A stretch of 64,000 nt of DNA, taken from Acanthosoma haemorrhoidale. Lineage: Eukaryota > Arthropoda > Insecta > Hemiptera > Acanthosomatidae. How positions within the stretch are numbered: the stretch's first letter is position 1; each line of letters starts with the position of its first letter. The notes below the pieces were generated by a model. It saw only the letters and a program-made list of their open reading frames with translations. It had not been told where the DNA came from and made no database searches. Positions 20,401 through 30,470 of the stretch are shown piece after piece. The stretch spans positions 117,363,866 through 117,427,865 of the forward strand of contig OV884011.1 in the NCBI GenBank assembly GCA_930367205.1, in the 5' to 3' direction. The translations under genes were made by a program, and so were the position numbers.

Positions 20401-23400
20401 AATTAGATTTTGAGAAAATCATTCCAAAGAACCAAGTTATTACTAAATTAGGTTCAGAATTTTGCTGTCTGAATATTGTAAGAGATTCAAATTAAACCAA
20501 AGTAATCATGCTAGAGATTGCTTTAGACCTTTTCTTGCTCATTGTATGTAGAGAGGAGAAAACCTCTGAAAATAATATTATTGAAATTTTTTATTTTATT
20601 TATTATTTGAAAAGTTTATTGAAACAGAAGTCATAATACCCTGGTGTAACTGAATGTAATCCTAAAAAAGAATTCCAATATATCGGGAAAATATTTAAAA
20701 CTGTTTATAAAAAACAAAATAGTAAAAAAACATAAAGAATACCAGTCTAACTTTAGCTATTGAAAGATAGGCTCTCAACACTAAAACCAACAAAAGTAAA
20801 TTTACTGTACAAATTATTCATCAGAACACTAATGACAATAAACACATGCCCTGTTTGGGGAGCAATATCTAAAATTAACTTTCGAAAACTGAAAGGACTG
20901 AAAATAGAGATGTAGTCAAGTAAGAAGGGAATTGAAAATGGAAAAAATTACTACATACTACAAAAAGACACTTGTTACAATTCAACATAGTTCAAGACAT
21001 TATTATTATATAATATATAAGCTATGTTTTTTGTTTTTTTTAGTTTGTATTGAGTGACACCTAGTGTACTTATTAAAGAATAGTTTTATATGGTCTTTAC
21101 AAAGTGAATATAAACCCATAATGATTCTCACCAGCATATTTTGAGAGACAAATCAACCCATCTAAATTGCAATAGGGGAATCCATCTGAAAAATAATACA
21201 CTTGCAATACCTAATTAAATAAAGTTTTATTTTTTAAGTTAAAAGAATAAACCCAAAATCATATACTTACTAACTTGATGATAGAAAAATGGAACACAAT
21301 TACATTTGTCCATTGATGCTCTCATACGACAATCAGACATGCACGCCCAATACGAATATTTTGAAGCAGTTTTGAGTTTCACTTCATCTTCAAAAATACA
21401 CTTTCTCTGTTTGGCTGTTAACTGTCTTGCATCCTCTAAAAAAAAAAACTATTAAAAAAATATCAAATACACAACAGTTTTGTATAATCAATTAAAGTTA
21501 CACATAAAGATGTCTGGATTATTTCTACAAAAAAATTAGCACTCTCAGCTTATCTAACTAAAGTTATGCAAAAACCCCAGCTCACAATGCAAGTTTGAAA
21601 TGCCAAATGTTATTTTCAAATAATTTTACCAAATGCTTAACATCCTTTGTTATTTGTGTGTGGTTTAGTTTTTAACAGTTGACTATATAAGAAAATCACT
21701 TCACACATAATTTTCTAATCCTTTTTTCAAATAAATTACCACCTTCATATCTAATTCAAAATATATGTCAAAAATGTTGTTGGTTGATACACCCTTCATT
21801 GAAATTATTGAAACACCTATATATTTCAGTAAATACTTATAACTAATTTAAATAACTTCCTACTGTGTATACTTTAATGCAGGTTTTAAATAAGAAAATG
21901 GGAAATATAATTTTTTTTTAATATTTTTGTTGGTTTAAAATTATCAGTGAAAAATCTCAATGAGGAAGAAGCAATCTAAGTGATTACTATGTCTATACAA
22001 GGTCATTATCTTCATTATGCCCCAATACAGCTGGAAAGACCTCTCTCACTCAGCAAGTATTGAAAATATATCAAGGCACTGGGACACACACAAGATGTTT
22101 GACCTTAAACCATTTGAGGGTCACATATTATTAAAATATTTATTAATCATATATTTTAATTATATATTTTGTATATAATTTATATTTTATTTTTAATCTT
22201 TATATTCAACTTTTACTTTATCTTAAGGTTCTGTTAATAAAAATAGGATAGTTCTGGCAAAAGGAATAATTGTTTATTTTCACAAATTGATTTAAAATTA
22301 ATATACAAATAGTTACCTACGTATATAAAATAACACTGTTAAAACTAAAATTTAAAATGGTACCTTATAACAAACCGCGACTGGCCAGTGTTTCTTTGTG
22401 TTGCTTTCTTCGATGGTCGTCTTCTATTGTGTGGTTCGGATTAGCGTCTTGAGCATCCTTGTTTCTCGATCTGTGCCGGGTGAAAGTTTGTGGCCGGTCT
22501 TCTCTTGTGCACCACGAGGCAGTAACCGTGCCTGGGCTAGCGTCCCTCCTGGTGCTTCCTTGTCTCCTGCCGGTTCAAAGATGAATGAGTGACCTAGCGT
22601 GGGTTGCTACCTAGGTCTCGTCTCCTCGGTCTCCGATGAAAGAGTGCCTGAGCTTCTCGGTATTCTATAACTCCTTGTCCTTTCCACTGCCTTCTTGATC
22701 CTTTTTTAACTGGCATTGGCCATCCAGTTGTTTCGGATATTTATACTTTGCTTGTTTTGAAGTTTATAAAATAAAATATTTATATTAAATTATTGATATT
22801 ATTTATAGTATACATGTTAATGGTAGATTCAACACAACGAATATGTTTAACATTCGTGAATCGTGGTACACGAGTCGTATATTGTTCATCAATGCTCGCT
22901 AATTTCGAGTTTATCTCAAAAACACCATCAAAAATCAAAACATCAAAATATCACAACAATATACAGCATCTAATAGGTATCTGGTGACTCGATTAGTTCA
23001 AATAAGAAAGTCAGCCATTTCAATTCCCGAACCATAGAACATGCATATTTCATTGTCAACAGTCAGAGAAAAACTGAGAGAGTGTGGTCTGACAACATGA
23101 AGATTATCATTGCGGCCAACTCACAAATTTAATAACAGGAAATGGCTGTAGATACCAACAGTAACCAAGTAAACAATTTTATTATTTAAGCTAAATTTGT
23201 TTGTTCTCTTTTTTTTATGAAGCATGCCATATCATAAATAAATATTTACATGGTGTGACAATTCTTTTATAAAGATTGTATGTATTTTGTGAAATAAAAG
23301 ACAACTCTGTCGTCTTCCCATAATAAGTACATGTTATTATAAATGAGCAGCACCACACAAACAGGTAGAGAGAATAACATAATCTCCCCAGATAGGAAAC

Positions 23401-26400
23401 ATAATCAACATTTGAAAATGGTAGTATAAGCTGGTGCAAGCACCCAATTAGAATAATATGTACTTATTGTGGCAAGACAAAAGAGTTGTGTTTTGTTTCA
23501 TGGATTAAAACCCACAGCCAACAATCTGATTATGTATTTTATCATAAAAAAAAATCTCAAATAATATAAATCAATAATCTTTAATCTATTCTATGGTCAA
23601 AACAATGTAATTAAAAAAATAATAATATCAATTACATTTTCATGAAGTGATTGAAGCAGTGCAAACCTACCAGTAGTATACGTAGTCCGAGAAGCAAAAA
23701 ACATTTTATTGACAGTTTTAGTCCATATGTGTTGAGGGGACATTTCAAGAATAGGAAGTTCATCTGAGGTGTGGATGTATATCTATAAAAAGGGAAATAC
23801 ATATAAAAATGTTGGTGCCATTCTATTTTTTAGGGGAAATATCGTTATTTTTCTACAGGAATTAATTATTTGCATTTATTGATAATGTTTTATAAAAAAT
23901 ACCTACATCATAAGGATTGTCAGTAGTATTTCCATCAAATTCTATAGTCCATCTAGTATCTGTTTCATAAATGTATTTTGTCTGTGTTTCAATCTGAAGA
24001 CTATCATCTTTCCTGAAAAACAATGTTAATATAGATGTTGATGACCACCACAATAAAGAACCAACTAAAAATATGTTAGTTAAATACTTATTTTAATTAA
24101 GAGCTAGAGTTAAATTCCTAAAGAAATTAACTTTTTTTAATCTGGATATTCATTATTTTTTTTTTCACAAATATAACACCCTAGCTATTCCTACAGCCTG
24201 GTGGTTAGCATGTTGACTCCTAACTGTGGAAACCCAGGTCTGATTCCCAGCTCCCCCTAGGATTTTTCAATTGGGGAAGAGTGTGGTTGGTGTTTACTCA
24301 GCCTCGTGAAGATAAATGAGTAGCTACGAACAGCTACTTGAGTAAATAAGCAGCAAACTACTAGATTTAAGATTAAAGCCAAAATTAAGATTACAAGGTA
24401 ACAAGTCTAGCACCAACCATGCTAATACCTCAGCACTATCATCAACCAAGGCTATAACCTTTAGTCGGTCCTTCCTTTTCATGAGGTATTTCACCTTGGA
24501 TATAATTATTTTTACTATTTACACCCTTGTCAGGAACAGATTCTATTATATCGTAATGGTCCCATTAAATCTTAAATATAACTAAATCCGTAAGTAAGGA
24601 CTACTAGTAGATAATGAAATCATAATTTTGCATCAAAAATAAACTATTAAAACAAATATTTTTTAAAAGTCAAACCCAATGTTAGTGCCTGTAATTTACC
24701 CTGGCCAAGTTTTTTCAGCATTTATTGTATTGAAGGAATAGCAAAAGCCTTTTTCGGTATAGGCAGGTAGAAATCCAACACAGCAGTCGTACTCTTCTCC
24801 TTTCCAGTAACAATCTAGAAGCACATCCTCACATTGCTCAACAACCTAATAACAATAATGTTTCTTTACAATTTTTTTTTGGTTACATGAAATGTTATTT
24901 AGTAAATTTGTCAATTCAAGGTGGCTATGTTAAGATTGGAAATTAGTGGGAGTATTTACAAGTCATAATTGAAAGACAGTGTTCACCACAACTAGAATTA
25001 GAAAGTAAAACATTCTGAGCATCATACCGAAGATAGATTTCAAATTCAATTCAAATATCAGGAAATAAGTTATAAAAGAGAATTATGTTGAAAGTAGTGA
25101 ATGAATCCTAACCCCCATTGAATAAAATATTCTGTATATAATGTAATAATACCCATACTTAAAACATTTAGCTGTACTAGCTTATATTTTCTGTTAAAAA
25201 GATACCTATATATGTCTATACCTAATATATATACCTATGTAAGAATAACAGTTGTTTTTTTGTCCTTACTTTATTTTTCGTTTTCCTGATGTGGTAAGTG
25301 AAGCTACTCTCCATTGACAACCGTTTATCTAAATATTTAAAATTATTAATCCTAGTTAACTTCCATCCCTTTATGAAAAGTTTGAGTGTAATACTAAAAT
25401 TATTGCTGAATTTGTTGAGAATTAAACTAGAATTTGTTTTGATATTAAATACTTTAGACGTGCAGCTATCCACTGAATGTACCTATTAATAATGATGAAA
25501 TTCTTTACACTTTTTAAGTTTCTATTACAAATATGTAAAATAAAAATTATAATAGATATAAATAATGATGCAATAAAAACATAGTAAACATTGTAACATC
25601 CTGTATTATAGCACCATCTCCTTGGGGTAGTGGATACCATGTTTGACAACTAATGTCAGAGACATGGGTTTTAGTACCCTAAGTATTTTTTGAGGGAAGA
25701 AAATAGTCTGGACAGAGCTTCCACAGCTTCACAGGGGGAAATTAGTAGTGACTTGAATAAAGAAGAATTAATCTGGTCTAGAAAACTAAATTAAGGTTGT
25801 GATGTAATAACCTAGCTTACAGAAACCTCAGCACCGTTCACCATCATCAGTGACAACCTTGGCAGGTCTGATCTGTCCATGAGATGTTATGAGGTGTAAT
25901 AAGTAGTGAATAGAGGAGGTTTTAATGATCCCCAGAACCCTGATATCGTTCAACATACTGCACAGCTACACACTCATCATGTAGCTATCAGTACACTAAA
26001 GGTAACAAGGTTTACAAGGTTAAGGTACATAGCTACAGGCATACACTATGTACCTTCAGCCAACTTTCCCTAAGAAGACTTAGCATTCTAGCATAAAATG
26101 CCTGTCCCTACAGTTTGGTGGTTGGACATGCAGCCCTCACCATGTAAAACTCAAATCACTACAAAGGTCAAAAACAGAAAGCCTCAGATGTGGATGATAT
26201 AGCTCAAAAGAATTTTAAGCCTTGGAGGGACAGGCCAACTTGCTACACTGGAGGGGCATGCAGTCCCGAAACGACTGTTGCTATGTAGATAGTTTCAAGA
26301 AGATAGGATGACCACAGCAGAGGACAGAGATGAGTTAAGACGGACATCCAGTGAATGTTGTGGCCAGGACTAATGTCAGGAGTGAGGATGTTGTTGGGTT

Positions 26401-29400
26401 GTAGAGCCTCAGATGCTATACTAAAAAATATTAATGCCTACCAAAAATAAAAAAGTAATGACAATGTTAAACTAAAAGTTAACAAAAAAAAAATTTAAAT
26501 GTAGATGTATTCCATTAAAAATCAATGCTATGGAAATGAAATAAACAAGTTTACCTTATAAACTATGGATCTGAAATCTGTTTGTGGAAGATTTGCATCA
26601 CTTTTGTATGCCGCTAGTTCATTTAAGTTGTCGAAGGACAAGTTCGAAATCAAGGTAACAAAATTGCTGAAGTATTGTATTTTGTCTTCAGAAAGAGATT
26701 CTCCCCATTTCCTGCAATTAATTTAATTTTTACAATAAAAAGTTTATTGTTGGAAAAATTATACAAATGTGAATCAATACTTTTTAAATTGTTTAAAAAT
26801 ATTTTCATCATAAAAGTCTCGACGATGTCTGATATTAATACTGTTTAAAATTATTCTATTCTTGTGCACTTCTCTATCCTTTGGTTGGTCATCTTGTATT
26901 GATAATCTGGAACAGCTTACTTAAACTTGTTGCCAACTAGAAAAGCCCTTCTGGCCAGCTCCTTCCTATTGGCCTAACATGTCTGATTATGTGTGATTGT
27001 GTAGTCCATCAAAGAGCACATAATCAAATATGGTATTCCCAAGTCTGGCTATTCTCTTCACAATGACACGTGAGGTTCTCAATCAAGAACAATATATGCC
27101 AGCCTTATTTTTTCTGGGCTCACTGGGCAAGCTCTTTAGCTTGAACTCTCTTTGTGAGTTATATTTAGTTTTAAAAAATTTTCCTATCCCTCATTGTTAG
27201 GGGTAAATTCTCAGCATTGATTCTATTTAGGGTTGCTATCCACACCTCATAGGACTTATAGACTTATTCTCTGTTACTTTCCTAATCTGGTTTTCTAAAA
27301 CCTAACAACCTTAATAAAATTCTCTTTCTCAAAATTCAAGGTGGTCTTCTTTTTTTTTTTTTTTTTGGGTCAGGTTTTTCATTTCCATGAACCCCAATGT
27401 ATGATTTGATCCATGCATGCTATTGCAATTTTCCACTCATTCTTTCAGAGAATTGTAAATGGAAAACACATCCAGATATAAGTTCAAGAAACTAAACTTA
27501 ATATCATATAGACCTAAAAATAAGTTATTAATAATATTTCTTGTAAAATATCGAATCCTAAGATATGCCAGTAATTGCTTAAAACTTCTTTCTTACATTC
27601 CAATAAGTTAAGTAGTACTAAAGCCTTATAAGAAAATACTTTTATTTAACAGTTAATTTATAACTTTTAGATAAAAGTTTCATTATAAAAGTTATTTTAG
27701 ACCATAAAAAATATTTTTTTTGAAAAACTATTAACCCATAACTTTATATTGTATGAACTAAGTACATAGTAAGAGATGAATCAACCTAGGTAAATAAAGG
27801 ACAGTTGGAGAAAGGGGAGAATTGAGAAAAGGTAGCTGAGTTAATGGTAGACCTTCAGAGGAGAGGGACCAGAGTGAAGATACACTTCCACCAACAATCA
27901 AGAATATAATCATATTACATATAATTTTGTGTAATACTAATTATTTAACTATTATATATTGTATACTAAATAAACACTAAAATCAATACTCTGAGAGATT
28001 CTTAATTGAAACTTGTAAAATAAACTATTATTCATTAAAACATGAATAATATTGATATTTTAGAATTTTAAAAAGATTCAAAATTATTATTTAGACTGCA
28101 GACTTACTCTCTTACATATTCTTCTATCTTTCCTAGACCTGCAGGGTGATATGGGCAGACTGTAATTCCAGGAAATGGAACATCCCAATTATGGAAGTCT
28201 GTGTCCAATCCAGTTATGGTTGGGTTTGTCTGAAATTTCTCCCATAATGAAACTATTATAATCAATGTAACAATAGTACTTGTAGCAACAAATATAAACC
28301 ACATAAAGCTGAAAGAAAATACATATTAAATAAAAGTAATAAAAAAACTTTGAGCTCAAAATGGTAATGATTCATTGCCACTAAATGTAAAAGTATAATA
28401 TAAAGGCCAAGGTATCTAATCAATTCCTCAATAGCTCTTATACAGTGTAGTGGTTAAAGTCCATTACAAGATAGCTCTTTTATGCTACATAAGCTTCTAA
28501 AGTTAGAAATGGGGGACATAGATGTATAGAACTAAAATAATAACCAATGATTCTTACTCTGCTTTCTCTACCTGAGGATTGAAAGTGCACTATCACTAAG
28601 CACTGTCAAATAAAGAACTCTGGGAAGACAACAATTGTATTTCTATTAAAAACTATATTGTTTTAAAACTATCATGGTCATATTTAATTTTTTGTAACCT
28701 TTGGTGTAGAATTCATTTTCCCCACAAAAACTTCTAGAAAATCACCTATCATTGTAACTATGAAAATGACTGAAATGAAATAGGACCATTTTTGCCAGGA
28801 GTGGTTCAAATAGAAATTTGGAAACAGCAGACAGAGTTCAATTGCACCAAGTTTCCATTTTAGGAATTTAAAAAAAACATCAATTTAGGATAACCGATAA
28901 CCAAAAGTCATTATGAAATGGGAGACAGAGAGAAGAAGAAAGTTAAGAAGACAAAAATTGTTGAGAAAAATCATATAGGAAGACATGGATATCGGTTGCG
29001 GAAGAAAGATTCCTACAACAGGACCGAATTGAGAAAGAAAGTGAAGGCATAGTGATTGGCCAAGAAAACTTTTGCTTCTTGGAAACTTAGTATAAATAGG
29101 TATAGTAAATATGGATAAAAAATGTTGTAAAGTATATGACTTCCAAAAACCTTAACAATTTGACGAGTTGTCAATACTTGGTGATCTGTATGGGATACCT
29201 ATCTGTATGAGATACGTACCCTTCAGTGGTTTTGAGCCTGAAACTGATTCTTTCACCTCCAAAATTGTTTGAGAGATATTAAATACAAATATATTACTAT
29301 ATCTGTAAGTGTGTAATCAGGATTTTGTTCAGGTGGAAACTATTGTAAAACATGTATATACTCATATATACACTCATTAAATATGAGATGCAAGATGTTT

Positions 29401-29993
29401 TATAGCCTACATGCATTATATAATTTGTTGTTTTTTTATAATGAAATTCTGGGTGGGGGAGGGGGGGGATCTATTCCCTAAAGGTTACTCAAAACCAAAA
29501 ATAGTGGTCTTATTCGTGGAAGGAGAGAGGGATTCGTCAGTGGTGTGGATCATATGGAAATGTTTTTTATTTATTTTTTTTAGTACCTTTATTAAAAATA
29601 TTACATGCAATCAATGCTACGTATTCTAAGCATAAGGAGTGATTAGGACTTCACCTTTTTAACATCTTTTCTAGGGGAAAATAGCTCTTTACCTAAAACC
29701 ACTTTACTTGACACCTTATCTACAGAGCTCACAAGAAATGTTATTAAAATTAAAACTTAATAACTTTTAAGATAATTAATTATTAAAATAATAAAATAGA
29801 AAATATTAAAATTTAAAAAAAGTTATACCAACTTTTCATAAAACGGCCGCTCTTTCTCAGCGATATAGCGGACTCCGTGTAAGGTGCTGCTTTCAAAAAA
29901 TTCTTTAGCCTGATAGCTCCAACTCGCTTTTAAAAGTCTGTATTTACTCTGTTTCGGCTTGCTCCTTTTTAAAATGTCTGGCATATTTGGCAT
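17176..29993 (-). CDS. Pickpocket-type DEG/ENaC sodium channel (11 coding exons)
   Basis: A complete channel subunit. DEG/ENaC proteins form trimeric, amiloride-sensitive Na+ channels in the plasma membrane; insect pickpockets act in mechanosensation, chemosensation and fluid clearance. Exons (minus strand): 29993-29833, 28308-28108, 26711-26555, 24845-24700, 24012-23907, 23782-23671, 21435-21271, 21185-21132, 20340-20253, 19578-19487, 17453-17176. They sum to 1,560 bases, that is 519 residues plus stop, with phase kept at every junction. Landmarks: the gating His-Gly in STLHG (residues 39-40), TM1 about 55-77, a Cys-rich extracellular domain, and LFGWVDLL before TM2. The GxS-type selectivity filter GFS is at about 439-441 within LFLGFSLLSGVEI, followed by a cytoplasmic tail of about 60 residues. 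Start: first ATG after an in-frame TGA. The exact subfamily cannot be named from sequence alone. Confidence 0.93.
17454..19486 (-). other. Channel intron 10
   Basis: 2,033 bp, AT-rich. It holds a possible tRNA-like SINE head at about 18690-18755 and nothing else recognisable. Confidence 0.85.
18690..18755 (+). repeat. Possible tRNA-derived SINE head
   Basis: GGCTATCAACGGG resembles a pol III A box, and GGTTTAAATCCC, about 35 bp on, resembles a B box (GGTTCRAATCC). No body or tail is recognised and it is degenerate. Confidence 0.3.
19487..19578 (-). CDS. Channel exon 10: pre-TM2 segment
   Basis: Bounded by AG (minus, 19579-19580) and a GTAAGT donor (19481-19486). Encodes AGYDPIEIGFVSWPM and RYKREVLFGWVDLL, the highly conserved lead-in to TM2. 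Confidence 0.92.
20253..20340 (-). CDS. Channel exon 9: CPC segment
   Basis: Encodes LNCPCELGCENTVYEVEKLN, the conserved extracellular C-x-C...C...Y block. Acceptor TTGCAG. The nearer-consensus-looking GTATAA donor four bases on breaks the frame; GTGGGT at 20252-20247 keeps it, so the end at 20253 is chosen. Confidence 0.85.
21132..21185 (-). CDS. Channel exon 8: small Cys exon
   Basis: A 54-bp exon between TTTCAG and GTGAGA, encoding GFPYCNLDGLICLSKYA, part of the family's conserved PxC...C cluster. It is too short to find without the family pattern. Confidence 0.9.
21271..21435 (-). CDS. Channel exon 7: thumb and cysteine cluster
   Basis: Encodes RQLTAKQRKCIFEDE followed by YSYWACMSDC and CNCVPFFYHQ, diagnostic of DEG/ENaC extracellular domains. 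A pyrimidine tract plus TAG acceptor precedes it, and a GTAAGT donor follows. Confidence 0.92.
21436..23670 (-). other. Channel intron 6
   Basis: 2,235 bp. Mostly AT-rich, with an abrupt GC-richer block at about 22365-22720 that is probably foreign (see separate entry). Confidence 0.85.
22365..22720. repeat. GC-richer block inside intron 6, origin unknown
   Basis: About 350 bp of clearly higher GC than the surrounding intron, rich in CpG and CTCGGT/CCTCC-type words, with sharp edges. No protein similarity recognised in either direction; probably an inserted repeat. No target duplication or tail found. Confidence 0.35.
23671..23782 (-). CDS. Channel exon 6
   Basis: Encodes YIHTSDELPILEM, the conserved IHxxxExP block of the extracellular domain, and FASRTTYTT. 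Acceptor TTATAG, donor GTAGGT. Confidence 0.9.
23907..24012 (-). CDS. Channel exon 5
   Basis: Encodes KDDSLQIETQTKY and TRWTIEFDGNTTDNPYD. Of two possible donors, GTAGGT at 23906-23901 keeps the frame into exon 6. Confidence 0.87.
24013..24699 (-). other. Channel intron 4
   Basis: 687 bp, containing the tRNA-like SINE at 24178-24490. Confidence 0.85.
24178..24490 (+). repeat. tRNA-derived SINE, copy A
   Basis: The head GGTGGTTAGCATGTTGACTCCTAACTG resembles a pol III A box and anticodon arm, and GGTCTGATTCCC, about 33 bp later, resembles a B box. The ~230-bp body shares blocks (ACCTCAGCAC, ATCATCA, TCCATGAG/TTCATGAGGT) with 25605-25915. It lies antisense to the channel gene, within intron 4. 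Confidence 0.5.
24700..24845 (-). CDS. Channel exon 4
   Basis: Encodes VVEQCEDVLLDCYWKGEEYD then CCVGFLPAYTEKGFCYSFN, the first large cysteine block, with the conserved GxCYxFN signature of DEG/ENaC finger/knuckle regions. Acceptor TATTAG, donor GTAAAT. Confidence 0.92.
24846..26554 (-). other. Channel intron 3
   Basis: 1,709 bp, AT-rich, containing SINE copy B (25605-25915) and a further repeat-like, less AT-rich stretch at about 26095-26420 that begins with a weak tRNA-like head. Confidence 0.8.
25605..25915 (+). repeat. tRNA-derived SINE, copy B
   Basis: The head GGGTAGTGGATACCATG resembles an A box, and GGGTTTTAGTACCC a B box. The body shares ordered blocks with copy A at 24178-24490. 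Inside intron 3, antisense to the gene. Confidence 0.45.
26555..26711 (-). CDS. Channel exon 3
   Basis: Encodes KWGESLSEDKIQYFSNFVTL followed by NLPQTDFRSIVYK, the helical finger region after TM1. Acceptor TTGCAG, donor GTAAAC; phase joins exon 2 through a split Glu codon. Confidence 0.9.
26712..28107 (-). other. Channel intron 2
   Basis: 1,396 bp, AT-rich, with a T run at about 27351-27366; no inserted gene seen. Confidence 0.8.
28108..28308 (-). CDS. Channel exon 2: TM1 and start of extracellular domain
   Basis: Encodes FMWFIFVATSTIVTLIIIV (TM1), then VPFPGITVCPYHPAG, the conserved (I/V)PFPxxTxC block that opens the extracellular domain. Acceptor CTTTCAG, donor GTAAGT. Confidence 0.93.
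28309..29832 (-). other. Channel intron 1
   Basis: 1,524 bp, AT-rich, with a G run at 29460-29469 and a weak tRNA-like head near 28438-28470; no coding sequence recognised. Confidence 0.8.
29833..29993 (-). CDS. Channel exon 1: start codon and His-Gly gating motif
   Basis: Begins at ATG 29991-29993, the first Met after an in-frame TGA 24 bases upstream. Encodes a basic cytoplasmic N-terminus, then FFESSTLHGVRYIAEKERPF with the family's gating His-Gly at residues 39-40. Donor GTTGGT at 29832-29827 is required for phase; GTATAA four bases on would break it. Confidence 0.88.
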
Positions 29994-30470
29994 GTGGACA
30001 AGCTGTCCATATATTCAGTAAAGTCCATGTACTAGGATATCACAGCATTTTTATCTCCGAGGAGCCAAAGCTGTAAATAATGCAGTTGCTTGCTTGGACT
30101 TGATCCAGACCAGACCGTTCGGTACTTACTGCATGGACATGCGGTGAACTTCCGAATCGCGTGCTACATTGACCCTAATCGATTTCAAGGGCGATCTGTG
30201 ATTTATACAGGAGGCATGCAGCACAATGGTCGGTGGACAAATACGAACTTTACTTTGATATTGGCTTTGTAGCCGAGTCTAGAGATGAAAGCTATGCTTT
30301 CAAACAGATACGAAGCTGTCTGAAACATATTTTTTATTTGTCTGTACATTGCTATGCCACTCTGTCTGGCCACCTGTTCTATCTCAGTGGCCTTAAAAAT
30401 AACCCCGATCTTAATTCGCGTATTAAACGAACGGCCTGAATTCAATAGGTTTATATTTCGTTAATATTTT
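29994..30470 (-). promoter_or_regulatory. Upstream region of the channel gene (GC-richer block)
   Basis: About 450 bp directly upstream of the start codon is noticeably less AT-rich than its surroundings, as expected for 5' UTR plus promoter. A minus-strand open frame of 80 codons (30203-30445) lies in it, without similarity to anything I know. No TATA box could be placed with confidence. Confidence 0.3.

Noticed and set aside
30203..30445. 80-codon minus-strand frame upstream of the channel gene
   Set aside because: No recognisable similarity; it more likely lies in the 5' untranslated or promoter region.
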